From Polaribacter sp. (lineage in GTDB: Bacteria; Bacteroidota; Bacteroidia; Flavobacteriales; Flavobacteriaceae), in assembly GCA_028336245.1 (NCBI GenBank), contig JAOKTT010000014.1, positions 1 through 34,590 of the forward strand: DNA of 34,590 nucleotides. The letters are read 5' to 3'. Every line of letters begins with the position of its first letter. Position 1 is the stretch's first letter. The translations under genes and the position numbers were made by a program. The notes beneath the pieces are model-generated. The model saw only the letters and a program-made list of their open reading frames with translations. It ran no database searches and was not told the origin of the DNA. Positions 1-8,625 of the stretch are shown one piece after another.

Positions 1-146
1 CCGCTAATTTGGTGGCTATTACAATTTGAAATCCACTAAAATTCTATGGTTTTAGTATAGATAGCTAATAAATTTAAACATAATGCCTTTAGCACTATTC
101 CCAGTCCTAATTTTTATGTTCTCTTTTTTTCTATAAAGGATAAAAA

Positions 147-175
147 AAAATCGCAACAATAAAGTTGCGAATTTT
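147..175 (-). terminator. Intrinsic terminator downstream of ndk
   Basis: An inverted repeat pairs 147-157 with 164-174 across a 6-base loop, with one bulged base. Read on the minus strand, the stem is followed directly by a run of nine T. It lies about 30 bases past the ndk stop codon, so it should end the ndk transcript. The remaining bases 1-146 show no gene I can support. Confidence 0.8.
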
Positions 176-203
176 CTAAAGTATTTTGAAAACTTTTAAA
201 TCC

Positions 204-623
204 TTAAAATTGCTCTCTTCCAGAAAAGTGAAAGTTTCCTTCAATCTGAGCATTTTCGTCAGAATCCGATCCATGAACTGCATTTTCCCCCATAGAGGTT
301 GCAAATAACTTTCTAATGGTTCCTTCGGCAGCATCGGCCGGATTGGTAGCACCAATTAGTGTTCTAAAATCATCTACAGCATTGTCCTTTTCAAGAATAG
401 CAGCAACTACCGGTCCACGCGTCATAAATTCAACTAATTCGCCAAAAAATGGACGTTCATTATGCACAGCGTAAAACGCTTCTGCATTTGCTTTTGTCAT
501 TTGGGTCTTTTTTAAGGCTACAATTCTAAATCCTGCAGCATTAATTTTGTTTAAAATTGCACCAGTGTGACCGTTTTCTACAGCATCTGGTTTTAGCATT
601 GTAAATGTTCTATTGGTTGACAT
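204..623 (-). CDS. ndk: Nucleoside diphosphate kinase
   Basis: Cytosolic enzyme that moves the gamma-phosphate of ATP onto other NDPs through a phospho-histidine, keeping NTP and dNTP pools balanced. The 139-residue protein has the usual family length. It opens with the family start [14 protein letters not shown], contains the substrate-binding stretch [20 protein letters not shown], and then the active-site region around residue 115 ([13 protein letters not shown]), in which His is the phosphorylated residue (N-x-V-H-G-S-D). The ATG at 623 is the only sensible start. The gene is monocistronic: it has its own terminator on the left and a divergent-free spacer before the PhoD-like gene on the right. 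Nothing is unusual about it. Confidence 0.97.
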   Translation of the reverse strand: MSTNRTFTMLKPDAVENGHTGAILNKINAAGFRIVALKKTQMTKANAEAFYAVHNERPFFGELVEFMTRGPVVAAILEKDNAVDDFRTLIGATNPADAAEGTIRKLFATSMGENAVHGSDSDENAQIEGNFHFSGREQF

Positions 624-641
624 CTTATTTTAATTTTTTTG

Positions 642-649
642 CAAAAATA
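642..649 (-). promoter_or_regulatory. Candidate -7 element of the ndk promoter
   Basis: On the minus strand the octamer TATTTTTG matches the Bacteroidota -7 consensus TAnnTTTG, 18 bases before the ndk ATG. I see no good TTG at the -33 distance, so this is a half-supported promoter. Confidence 0.45.
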
Positions 650-672
650 CGCTTTTTAATACGAATAATGGT

Positions 673-1728
673 CTATGGATAGACTTGAAATAATTCTTGT
701 AACAGTTTATTCTGTTTCCCGCGCATTTGCATGGTAATTTTTTGTGCTTTAAAATCAAATTTCAAGAGGCCAAAGCTAATTTCAGAAATTACATTTTGTA
801 CACGAAATTTGTTTTTTTCTGAGGTGAAACCCTTGTAAGAGTGCGTAAGTCCACTAGAAGTGAAATCAATTAATGGAAAAGAAAGTGCTAGTACTTTTGT
901 TTTTGAAAATTCAGAAATATGACGGTCTCCAGAGAGTAAAACAACTCCTTTTGCCTTACTATTTATTATTGTTTTTTTTAACTTATCAACTTCGTGTGGG
1001 AAGTTCCCCCAAGTTTCAAAACCATGTTCTGCAGACAAAATTTGAATACTACTCACTATTATATTAAAATCTGCATTATTGTTGCTCAATTCATTGGTCA
1101 ACCATTTCCATTGTGTTTGTCCTAAAATAGTTCCCTCCCCGAAGGTGTTTGGTGTATACCTTCTCTTGTTTTTCGAAGATTTTGTTAGAGCCGTTCTAAA
1201 ATAGCGGGTATCTAAGACGATAACCTTAATACTGCCTTTTGCTGTTTTAAAAATTTCTGAATGATAAATTCCTTTTCGGGTTCTTCTAGGATCGTTTTTA
1301 GTGATCTCAAAAAAATCTAAAAAAATTTCTTGTGCTTCTCTTTTTTTTGAAAAATTCACACCCGCATCATTACTACCATAATCATGATCATCCCAAGTTG
1401 CCATTACAGGGATACTATTGGTGAGCGTTACATACCCTTTTTGATTTTTTAAAGCTTCATAATCCATTCTTAATTTATTCATGTCATCGCTGTCAGAATA
1501 GATGTTGTCTCCTCCTGAGATCCATAAATCAGGTTGGTTCTTTCTGATTTCTTTCCAAAGTATATTTTCCATATTTTGCCGATTGCAAGAACCAAAAGCA
1601 ATGGTGAAGTCTGGTAACGTATCGGTATGTTTAGCCTTTGGTATTGCGCAGGAAACCAAAATGATAATCACTAAAATATAGCTTGTTATTGTGCACTTTT
1701 TCAATACTAAAATATTTAGGGTTTTCAC
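673..1728 (-). CDS. PhoD-like metallophosphatase lipoprotein
   Basis: Calcineurin-like phosphatase of the PhoD/alkaline phosphatase D group, probably a phosphodiesterase or phosphomonoesterase anchored at the cell envelope. Metal-binding motifs appear in order: FGSCNRQN, SGGDNIYSD, WDDHDYGSNDAG, VLDTRYFR and SGDRHISE. I chose the GTG at 1728. It gives a 27-residue lipoprotein signal (MKTLNILVLKK, then a hydrophobic run ending LVSC, Cys27) and a 351-residue protein. The same frame stays open up to 1890, but that would run antisense through the start of the neighbouring DHH gene and add residues that look non-coding. A TTG at 1704 (MKKCTIT...) is the alternative. The divergent gene starts only 57 bases away, so the two promoters must share that spacer. 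The substrate cannot be told from sequence. Confidence 0.85.
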   Translation of the reverse strand: MKTLNILVLKKCTITSYILVIIILVSCAIPKAKHTDTLPDFTIAFGSCNRQNMENILWKEIRKNQPDLWISGGDNIYSDSDDMNKLRMDYEALKNQKGYVTLTNSIPVMATWDDHDYGSNDAGVNFSKKREAQEIFLDFFEITKNDPRRTRKGIYHSEIFKTAKGSIKVIVLDTRYFRTALTKSSKNKRRYTPNTFGEGTILGQTQWKWLTNELSNNNADFNIIVSSIQILSAEHGFETWGNFPHEVDKLKKTIINSKAKGVVLLSGDRHISEFSKTKVLALSFPLIDFTSSGLTHSYKGFTSEKNKFRVQNVISEISFGLLKFDFKAQKITMQMRGKQNKLLQELFQVYP

Positions 1729-1784
1729 AAATGTAACGCAAATTATATTTTGAACAATATTAATAAATTGTATATTTACCACAT

Positions 1785-2813
1785 ATGATTTTAAAAGGAA
1801 TTGAAGAATTAAAAAGCTTTCTTGGTGCCCCAAGAAATATCGTAATAGTTGGACACAGAAATCCAGACGGAGATGCCATGGGTGCTGCATTAGGACTTAA
1901 ACACTATTTAGATAAAAAGGGCCATCAGGCAACTGTAGTAGTGCCAAATGAATATCCAGACTTTTTACACTGGTTACCAGGATCTGAAACCACGTATCGT
2001 TTTGATTGGCAAAACACGCAGTCTCAGAAAGCGATTGATTCCTCAGAAATTATATTTCTATTAGACTTTAATGCCTTGCATAGAGTAGGTGCAGATATGC
2101 AGAAGAATTTAGAAAAGTATCCGAATGATTTTGTAATGATAGACCACCATCAGCAACCAGACGATGTAAAATATATGTTTTCTGATGTTACTATTTGTTC
2201 TACTTGTCAAATGGTGTATCAATTTATTGCGATGAATAACGATTTAAATTTAATAGATGCTGCTATTGCTACCTGTTTATATACAGGGATTATGACTGAT
2301 ACAGGTTCCTTTCGATTTAGATCTACGACGAGTACAACGCATAGAATTATTGCAGATTTAATAGATAAAGGTGCTGAGAACGATATGATTCATAATAAGG
2401 TTTATGACGCTAATTCTTATGGAAGGTTATTACTATTAGGACAAGCTTTAAGCAATCTTCAAATATTTCCAGAACATAAAACGGCTTTTATTACGCTCTC
2501 AGAGGCTGAGAAGAATAAGTTTGATTTTCAAAAAGGGGATACAGAAGGGGTGGTAAACTATGCACTCTCATTAAAAGGAATTATTTTTGCTGCAATTTTT
2601 ATTGAAGATGCAGAACAAAAAATAATTAAAATATCTTTTAGGTCTAAAGGAAATTTTTCTGTAAATCAATTTTCTAGAAGCCATTTTAATGGTGGTGGTC
2701 ATGACAATGCAGCAGGAGGTAAGTTTGACGGAGTTATGGAAGCAACTATTACATATTTTAAGAGTCTTTTACCCTCATATACGAATGAATTAAATGCTTC
2801 GTATAATGCATAA
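1785..2813 (+). CDS. DHH-family phosphoesterase (NrnA-like oligoribonuclease / pAp phosphatase)
   Basis: Predicted Mn-dependent phosphoesterase of the DHH/DHHA1 family, like NrnA, which degrades nano-RNA and dephosphorylates pAp. The 342-residue protein shows the DHH motifs in order: GHRNPDGDAMGAALGL (about residues 23-38), LDFNALHRVG, IDHHQQPDD (the DHH triad) and MTDTGSFRF. The C-terminal DHHA1 domain ends with GGGHDNAAGG. It is the first gene of a plus-strand operon: its stop codon overlaps the gldI start by 8 bases (ATGCATAA). The link between nano-RNA turnover and the downstream prolyl isomerases is not obvious; the tight spacing may only reflect co-transcription. The family is certain; which substrate dominates in the cell is inference. 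Confidence 0.92.
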   Translation: MILKGIEELKSFLGAPRNIVIVGHRNPDGDAMGAALGLKHYLDKKGHQATVVVPNEYPDFLHWLPGSETTYRFDWQNTQSQKAIDSSEIIFLLDFNALHRVGADMQKNLEKYPNDFVMIDHHQQPDDVKYMFSDVTICSTCQMVYQFIAMNNDLNLIDAAIATCLYTGIMTDTGSFRFRSTTSTTHRIIADLIDKGAENDMIHNKVYDANSYGRLLLLGQALSNLQIFPEHKTAFITLSEAEKNKFDFQKGDTEGVVNYALSLKGIIFAAIFIEDAEQKIIKISFRSKGNFSVNQFSRSHFNGGGHDNAAGGKFDGVMEATITYFKSLLPSYTNELNASYNA

Positions 2814-3501
2814 GACTTTTGTTTTTTTTTGTTTTTTCATCCTGCTAAGTTGTTCAGATTCTCGGCCAAGAAGGCCTATAAATCCAAAACCATCTGCAAC
2901 CCGTATACAAACGAACATTAAAACGTCCAAGCAGTTAATAGCTTGGGAAGAAAATGAAATTCTTGACTTTATTTCAAAAGACAGTTTAGTAAAGTATGAA
3001 ATATCGACCAATGGATTTTGGTATGCTTATAAAAATAAAATAGAAAATCAAACAGCAACTCCCAAAACAGGGGATATTGTAGAGTTTCAATATGATATTA
3101 GAAGCTTAAATGATAGTATTCTTTATAGTAAGACTGTTTTAGGAATTAAAAAATACAAGGTAGATAAGGAAGATTTTATTTCTGGAATTCAGAAAGGAAT
3201 AAAGTTGATGAAAGTCGGAGAAACAATTACATTTGTAATTCCTTCTTACAATGCCTTTGGTGTTTCGGGAGACGGAAATAAAGTGAAAATGCACACAACA
3301 ATCAAGAGTACCATAACATTATTAAACATAATAAATAAACGAAGTAAAAATGAAAGCAGTAAAAAATTTAGTAGCAGTCACAATAACAGCAGCAATGTTT
3401 TCTTGTGGAAACTCAGTAAAAGATGTAAAGTCGTTAGAAACAGAATTGGATTCTGTAAGTTATGCCGTTGGATTGAGCATGTCTGGTCAGTTAAAATCTA
3501 A
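2806..3501 (+). CDS. gldI: GldI-like FKBP-type prolyl isomerase lipoprotein, probable lost stop codon
   Basis: Gliding-motility-associated peptidyl-prolyl isomerase; in Flavobacterium johnsoniae GldI is a lipoprotein needed for gliding. The ATG at 2806 gives a lipoprotein signal (MHKTFVFFCFFILLSC, Cys16). The ATG at 2794 is an alternative, but it only adds MLRI. The FKBP-like domain runs from about residue 70 (GDIVEFQYDIRSLND) to the last strand (STITLLNI, near 3330). After that the frame continues for about 54 more codons with no resemblance to a fold, overlapping the next gene by 152 bases. Both other frames stop at 3329, 3332 and 3336, so a one-base indel in the AT-rich run at 3328-3339 would restore a normal C-terminus of about 178 residues. 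This is either a natural stop loss or a sequencing error. Confidence 0.82.
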   Translation: MHKTFVFFCFFILLSCSDSRPRRPINPKPSATRIQTNIKTSKQLIAWEENEILDFISKDSLVKYEISTNGFWYAYKNKIENQTATPKTGDIVEFQYDIRSLNDSILYSKTVLGIKKYKVDKEDFISGIQKGIKLMKVGETITFVIPSYNAFGVSGDGNKVKMHTTIKSTITLLNIINKRSKNESSKKFSSSHNNSSNVFLWKLSKRCKVVRNRIGFCKLCRWIEHVWSVKI

Positions 3502-4078
3502 TTTTAGTGAAGTAAATAAAGCCGTTTTAAGCCAAGGGATTAGAAATGGATTGGACTCTACCAATTTATTAATTGAAGCAAAGGAGATTCAAAAGGTTTT
3601 GAGTACTTATTTCCAAAAGAAGCAACAGGCGAAAATGGAAGAGCAACAGAATAAGGCTGCGAAATTGGCTGAAACAAATTTTGCTGAAAATAAAATGGCA
3701 GGTGAAGATTTTTTAGCTGCTAATAAATCGAAGGAAGGAGTGCAAACCACCGCAAGTGGATTGCAATATATAATCATGAAAGAAGGTTCAGGTGAAAAGC
3801 CAGCAGGACCAACTACTCGTGTAAAAGTGCATTACCATGGTACCAATTTAGAAGGAAAAGTGTTTGATAGTTCTGTAGATAGGGGAACTCCCGCTGATTT
3901 TGGTTTAAACCAAGTAATTAAAGGTTGGACGGAGGGTGTTCAGTTAATGAACCAAGGCTCAAAATATAAATTTTTTATACCGCAAGAATTAGCATATGGT
4001 GCGCAACAAAAAGGGCAAGATATCAAGCCTTTTTCTACTTTGGTTTTTGAAGTTGAATTGTTGGAAGTTTTAAAATAA
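3350..4078 (+). CDS. FKBP-type peptidyl-prolyl isomerase lipoprotein (FkpA/Mip-like)
   Basis: Periplasm-facing prolyl isomerase and chaperone. The 242 residues start with a lipoprotein signal (AMFSC, Cys19). They continue with an FkpA-type N-terminal dimerisation domain (about 27-115: SVSYAVGLSMSGQLK, then a Lys/Gln/Glu-rich helix QKKQQAKMEEQQNKAAKLAE). A C-terminal FKBP domain follows (about 125-242) with VKVHYHGTNLEGKVFDSS, a GWTEGVQLM loop, IPQELAYG and a final VFEVELLEV strand. Most drug-pocket positions of active FKBPs are present, so catalytic activity is likely. Its start lies inside the run-on 3' end of gldI, and its stop is 4 bases before the next gene, so it is co-transcribed with both. 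Client proteins are unknown; envelope or gliding proteins are a fair guess from context. Confidence 0.93.
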   Translation: MKAVKNLVAVTITAAMFSCGNSVKDVKSLETELDSVSYAVGLSMSGQLKSNFSEVNKAVLSQGIRNGLDSTNLLIEAKEIQKVLSTYFQKKQQAKMEEQQNKAAKLAETNFAENKMAGEDFLAANKSKEGVQTTASGLQYIIMKEGSGEKPAGPTTRVKVHYHGTNLEGKVFDSSVDRGTPADFGLNQVIKGWTEGVQLMNQGSKYKFFIPQELAYGAQQKGQDIKPFSTLVFEVELLEVLK

Positions 4079-4082
4079 AAAG

Positions 4083-5249
4083 ATGAAACAATTAATTGGT
4101 ATCGCTCTTTTTTTTATTCTTTTTATTTCTTGTATCCCCGCAAAGTATAGAGGCTTAAAAGAAGGGATATATGCAGAAATTGTAACGAATAAAGGAAATA
4201 TTTTATTAGAATTATATACTGAAAAAGTACCCAAAACTGTCGCTAATTTTGTGGCTTTAGTGGAGGGTACAAACGGTAAACTATTAGATTCGTTGAAGGG
4301 AAAAAACTTTTACGAAGGTATTATTTTTCACAGAGTGGTGCCTAACTTTGTGATTCAGGGGGGCGGTTTTAGTTCGTCAGGAAAAAAGAGTGCGGGTTAT
4401 GTATTTACGGATGAATTCCCGAGAAATGAAGATGGGAACTTAATCTATAAACACGATGATCAAGGTGTGTTTTCCATGGCAAATGGGGGAAAAGGAACAA
4501 ATAATAGTCAGTTTTTTATCACACACAGAGCAATTCCTCATTTGAATGGCAAGCATAGTGTATTTGGCAAAACAATCATCAATTCATTAGAGCGAAAAGA
4601 ACTGCAAAAAAAGCATACGGATTCTTTACAATTAAAGAGAGCGATAACTTTGGCAAGAATGACAGTTGTCAATAAAATTGTACAGAATGATACAATCAAT
4701 ACTGTTGGAATTATACGAATTGGTGCCACGGCAAAGAATTTTAATGCTGCATTAGTCTTTGCTGCGGAAGAGAATAAATTCAAGAGCGCTGAGGAAAGCA
4801 GTGCAAAAGAAGTGGAAGCTAAAAAAGAAATTGCGGAAGAAAAAAGATATGCTACATATTTAAAGAAGAAAATAATTTTTTTAGAAGAAAAAAATGAATC
4901 GAAAGCACGAAAAACGGGTACAGGCTTAAGGGTTTTAATGTTAAAAGAAACTTCAGGAAAGCGCGTCTTAGCGTCTCAAAAAGTGACTGCTAAGTACACT
5001 GTTTTTACAGCAGATGGAAAAAGAGTGAAATCTTCTGAAGATTTAGATAAACCCACAGTTTTTGATTTAAACGATACTTCAAGACCAATGATTAGCGGTT
5101 TGAAAGAAGGTATTTTATCTCTAAAAGAAGGTGAAAAAGCACGTTTGTTTATTCCGTATATGATTGGTTTTGGAAATAAGAAATTTGGACCATTTCCAGC
5201 GAAGTCGGATTTAGTTTTTGAAGTAGAAATTTTAAAAATAAGTAAATAG
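4083..5249 (+). CDS. Lipoprotein fusing a cyclophilin domain to an FKBP-like domain
   Basis: Two unrelated prolyl isomerase folds in one 388-residue lipoprotein (signal ending LFISC, Cys17). The cyclophilin domain (about 30-165) has FHRVVPNFVIQGGGF, GVFSMANGGKGTNNSQFFIT and HLNGKHSVFGK, so the catalytic Arg and the Gln/Phe pocket residues are present. A charged, Ala/Glu/Lys-rich linker (about 230-275) leads to a C-terminal FKBP-like domain (about 278-388). That domain has GLKEGILSLKEGEKARLFIP and ends in LVFEVEILK. It lacks the typical VHY strand of active FKBPs (here AKYTVFTADGK), so it may act as a binding or chaperone module. It sits 4 bases after the FkpA-like gene and 1 base before the PAP2 gene, in the same operon. 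Confidence 0.92.
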   Translation: MKQLIGIALFFILFISCIPAKYRGLKEGIYAEIVTNKGNILLELYTEKVPKTVANFVALVEGTNGKLLDSLKGKNFYEGIIFHRVVPNFVIQGGGFSSSGKKSAGYVFTDEFPRNEDGNLIYKHDDQGVFSMANGGKGTNNSQFFITHRAIPHLNGKHSVFGKTIINSLERKELQKKHTDSLQLKRAITLARMTVVNKIVQNDTINTVGIIRIGATAKNFNAALVFAAEENKFKSAEESSAKEVEAKKEIAEEKRYATYLKKKIIFLEEKNESKARKTGTGLRVLMLKETSGKRVLASQKVTAKYTVFTADGKRVKSSEDLDKPTVFDLNDTSRPMISGLKEGILSLKEGEKARLFIPYMIGFGNKKFGPFPAKSDLVFEVEILKISK

Positions 5250-5250
5250 T

Positions 5251-5808
5251 TTGTTAGACATTATTCAAAAAGATAAGGAGTTATTGACATACCTTAATAA
5301 TCTAGGAAGTGAATATTGGGATTTTTTATGGTTAACAATAACGAATCAGTTGAGTTGGATACCTTTATTTGTTTTTATTATTTATTTGGTATTTAAAACC
5401 TTTGGATGGAAACGTGGAGGATTTGCACTGCTCTTTATGATTTTATTGGTTGCGTTTTCTGATCAATTTACGAATTTAATAAAAAATTCATTTGAGCGAT
5501 TAAGACCTAACAATGATCCAGAAATAAAATATTTTCTTCGAACGTTGATAAATCCACAAAGCTTTAGTTTTATGTCAGGACATGCAACTACTTCGACATT
5601 TTTTTCTGTTTTTGTAATTCTTTTATTAAGGGAGCAATACAAATATATTTATGCCATTCTACTTTTTCCTATCGTTTTCTCCTACAGTCGGATGTATTTA
5701 GGAGTTCATTTCCCCATAGATATTTCCGTAGGTATTGTCATAGGAATCATCTTTGGAAACCTTTATTTTTTACTGTTCAAAAAAGTAGAAAAAAGACTTT
5801 TTTCATAA
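5251..5808 (+). CDS. PAP2-family membrane phosphatase
   Basis: Integral membrane acid phosphatase of the PAP2 type, probably acting on undecaprenyl pyrophosphate or another lipid phosphate at the outer face of the inner membrane. All three family motifs are visible: KNSFERLRP (motif 1), MSGHATT (motif 2, where PSGH is more common) and SRMYLGVHFPID (motif 3). About five hydrophobic membrane segments can be drawn. The start is TTG at 5251, two bases after the upstream stop; no ATG precedes the first helix, and the N-terminus MLDIIQKDKELLTYLNNLG looks like relatives I know. It is the last gene of the operon. The 185-residue length is normal. The physiological substrate is inference. Confidence 0.9.
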   Translation: MLDIIQKDKELLTYLNNLGSEYWDFLWLTITNQLSWIPLFVFIIYLVFKTFGWKRGGFALLFMILLVAFSDQFTNLIKNSFERLRPNNDPEIKYFLRTLINPQSFSFMSGHATTSTFFSVFVILLLREQYKYIYAILLFPIVFSYSRMYLGVHFPIDISVGIVIGIIFGNLYFLLFKKVEKRLFS

Positions 5809-6093
5809 TTACTAGATATAGTCGTTCTGTAATCAGTACTTTTCAACCATTTATTTATGGTTAAATCTAAAGTTACTTCTTTTTTACAGAGGTTATATTC
5901 TATAATTTCTGCCGGGTATAGAGATTGTTTATGAAAATCTACGACCTGCTTTTTTTGGTTTAATTCATATTTCAGTAATCTTGAGCAACTATTCTTTGAA
6001 ATACGGGAATTTATAATTTAATTATTCACTTAATATTTAAATATTACGGGTTCATTAACATTGCTTTTACTTATGTAATCGGCAAAAATTGGT
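5809..6093. other. Intergenic spacer with a start-less open frame on the minus strand
   Basis: This 0.3-kb spacer lies between the PAP2 gene and pheT. On the minus strand one frame stays open from 6017 down to a stop at 5763 (83 codons, entering the PAP2 gene antisense). It has a protein-like composition (for example YPAEIIEYNL and TINKWLKSTDY) but contains no ATG or GTG, and its only TTG is late. I recognise no family. It may be a decayed gene fragment or chance. No terminator with a clear U-tract is visible after the PAP2 stop. Confidence 0.3.
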
Positions 6094-6101
6094 TAAATTT
6101 G
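6094..6101 (+). promoter_or_regulatory. Candidate -7 element of the pheT promoter
   Basis: TAAATTTG is an exact TAnnTTTG match, 24 bases before the pheT ATG. The -33 position does not carry a clear TTG, so support rests on the -7 element and its position. Confidence 0.5.
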
Positions 6102-6125
6102 CCTTGAAAATCTATAAAAGGGATT

Positions 6126-8552
6126 ATGAAGATATCATACAATTGGCTTAAACAATTTTTACAAATAGACTGGGAGGCGTCAAAAACAGGAGAATTACTA
6201 ACTGATTTAGGTTTAGAGGTAGAGGGTATTGAGACAAAAGAGTCAATCAAAGGAGCTTTAAAAGGGATTGTTGTTGGTGAAGTTTTAACTTGTATCCAGC
6301 ATCCAAATGCGGATCGATTAAAGATAACAACCGTAGCTTTAGGGACGGAGGGATCTGTTCAAATTGTTTGTGGAGCTCCAAATGTAGCTGTAGGACAGAA
6401 AGTGCCTGTAGCAACAATTGGTGCTATTTTGTATGATAAACAGGGTGAAGGTTTTAAAATAAAGAAAGGGAAGATTAGAGGCGAAGAAAGTTTTGGAATG
6501 ATCTGTGCTGAAGATGAACTAGGGCTTGGTGCAGGGCACGACGGCATAATGGTTTTGGACGCTAGTTTAAAGGTAGGAATTTCCGTAGCCGAAGTCTTCA
6601 ATATCGAGGTTGATGAAGTTTTTGAAATTGGTTTAACGCCTAATAGGTCCGACGCTATGAGTCATTTTGGGGTTGCCAGAGATTTGCGTGCAGGTTTAAT
6701 GCAGCGAGACATCAATTTAGAGTTGATTTCACCATCTGTAAGTGATTTTCACGTAGATGAAAGAACACTTCGTTTTGACGTGGAGGTAGATGAAAAACAA
6801 CAAGCACTGAGGTATTGCGGAATATCCATTACCGATGTAACGGTTAAAGATTCACCAGAATGGATTCAAAATAAATTAAAAGCTATTGGTTTAACTCCAA
6901 AAAACAATATCGTAGACATTACAAACTATGTTTTGCACGAATTAGGGCAACCATTGCATGCTTTTGATGCTCAAAAAATAAAAGGAAATAAAATTTTAGT
7001 TAAAACACTAAAGGAAGGAACAACGTTTACCACTTTAGACAATATTGAAAGAACCTTGTCTTCAGAAGACATTATGATTTGTGATGCAGATTCTTCACCC
7101 CTTTGTATTGCAGGTGTATTTGGAGGGAGTGCATCTGGAGTTACAGAACACACCACTTCAATCTTTTTAGAAAGTGCTTATTTTAATCCAGTATCGGTAA
7201 GAAAGACAGCAAAAAGACACGCGTTAAACACAGATGCGTCTTTTCGTTTTGAAAGAGGAATAGACATCAACTTAACTAAATATGCTTTAAAAAGAGCAGC
7301 GCTTTTAATCGAGGAGTATGCAGGTGGGAAAATGGGGTCTGATATTTCTGATTTTTACCCTGAAAAAATTGAAGACTATCAAGTATTTTTTTCCTATGAT
7401 AATGCGTATCGTCTAATTGGACAAGAAATACCTAAAGAAACTATTAAGAAAATTTTAGCTTCCTTAGAGATTAAAATCAATAGTGAAACGGAAGGTGGTT
7501 TAGGATTAACAATTCCTTCTTATAGAACAGATGTCCAGCGAGAAGCAGATATTATTGAGGAAATTTTAAGAGTCTATGGTTATAATAATATTGAGTTTTC
7601 TCATAAATTAAATACTTCAATTTCTTTTGACTCTAATAAAGATACGAAAGTTGAAAGTACGATATCAAATCAGCTGACTTCTTTGGGGTTTAATGAAACA
7701 ATGGCAAACTCTTTGACAAAAGCAGCATATGGTGCACTGTCAGAAAATATAAATGAAGAAGCAAATGTAGCAATGCTAAACCCACTTAGTAACGACTTAA
7801 AAGTACTGCGTCAATCGATGCTATTTAGTGGCTTAGAGTCCGTTTCTTATAATATCAATAGAAAAAACAATTCCTTAAAATTTTATGAATTTGGGAAAAC
7901 GTATCATCAGTTTAATGAAAAGTACCAAGAGGACAAACACCTCACATTATTTCTTACAGGCAGTAGAACCGTTGAAAGTTGGAGTAATAAGGATAGAATA
8001 GTTGATTTTTTCTATTTAAAAGGGGTTGTTAATAATGTACTTGGACGTTTAGGAGTTGGGTTTTTAAAATCATCTCCAACGAAACAAGACATCTTCTCGG
8101 AGGGAATTACTTTGAGTTTAGGGAAAATGAAGCTGGTAGACTTAGGTGTTGTAAAAGGGAGTCTTTTGAAAGAATTCGGAATTAAGCAAAATGTTTTATT
8201 CGCTGACTTTAATTGGGATACTATTTTAAAGCTGACGGGAAACACGAATGTAAAAGTTGTTGATTTTCCTAAATTCCCTTCAGTAAAGCGCGATTTAGCT
8301 TTGTTGTTAGACGCTAAAATAGAATTTAAAGAAATCTATAACTTGGCATTCCAGTCTGAAAAAATTTTATTGAAGGAAGTGGATTTATTTGATGTTTATG
8401 AAGGAGATAAATTGCCCGATGGGAAAAAGTCGTATGCCGTTAGCTTTCTAATTCAGGATGAGAGCAAGACTCTAACGGACAAACAAATTGATAAAGTAAT
8501 GCAAAAACTACAGCAAACATTTGAAAAGAACTTGCAAGCTGTATTAAGATAA
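6126..8552 (+). CDS. pheT: Phenylalanine--tRNA ligase beta subunit
   Basis: Beta subunit of the alpha2-beta2 phenylalanyl-tRNA synthetase, which charges tRNA-Phe in the cytosol. The 808 residues match the full bacterial length. The order is: N-terminal MKISYNWLKQFL; an OB-fold tRNA-binding domain (about 40-155, CIQHPNADRLKITTV and IVCGAPNV); the B3/B4 editing domain (about 210-380, FDVEVD... RYCGI, NNIVDITNYVLHELGQPLHAFD); B5 (about 405-475); the catalytic-like core (from about 490); and a C-terminal FDX-ACB anticodon-binding domain (about 713-808, FPKFPSVKRDLALLLD). pheS is not in the window, so the two subunits are encoded apart, as is common in Bacteroidota. Confidence 0.98.
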   Translation: MKISYNWLKQFLQIDWEASKTGELLTDLGLEVEGIETKESIKGALKGIVVGEVLTCIQHPNADRLKITTVALGTEGSVQIVCGAPNVAVGQKVPVATIGAILYDKQGEGFKIKKGKIRGEESFGMICAEDELGLGAGHDGIMVLDASLKVGISVAEVFNIEVDEVFEIGLTPNRSDAMSHFGVARDLRAGLMQRDINLELISPSVSDFHVDERTLRFDVEVDEKQQALRYCGISITDVTVKDSPEWIQNKLKAIGLTPKNNIVDITNYVLHELGQPLHAFDAQKIKGNKILVKTLKEGTTFTTLDNIERTLSSEDIMICDADSSPLCIAGVFGGSASGVTEHTTSIFLESAYFNPVSVRKTAKRHALNTDASFRFERGIDINLTKYALKRAALLIEEYAGGKMGSDISDFYPEKIEDYQVFFSYDNAYRLIGQEIPKETIKKILASLEIKINSETEGGLGLTIPSYRTDVQREADIIEEILRVYGYNNIEFSHKLNTSISFDSNKDTKVESTISNQLTSLGFNETMANSLTKAAYGALSENINEEANVAMLNPLSNDLKVLRQSMLFSGLESVSYNINRKNNSLKFYEFGKTYHQFNEKYQEDKHLTLFLTGSRTVESWSNKDRIVDFFYLKGVVNNVLGRLGVGFLKSSPTKQDIFSEGITLSLGKMKLVDLGVVKGSLLKEFGIKQNVLFADFNWDTILKLTGNTNVKVVDFPKFPSVKRDLALLLDAKIEFKEIYNLAFQSEKILLKEVDLFDVYEGDKLPDGKKSYAVSFLIQDESKTLTDKQIDKVMQKLQQTFEKNLQAVLR

Positions 8553-8625
8553 AATGAAGAGTATAATATATTCATAGTCCTGTTATTATTGGATACTTGT
8601 GTGAATAAAAAAACAACATAGTTGC

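Noticed and set aside
83-136. 17-codon hydrophobic frame at the left end (MPLALFPVLIF...)
   Set aside because: Too short, with no promoter and no neighbour to support it; AT-rich DNA gives such frames by chance.
1705-1890. N-terminal extension of the PhoD-like protein to an upstream start
   Set aside because: It would be antisense to the DHH gene start and precede an obvious lipoprotein signal.
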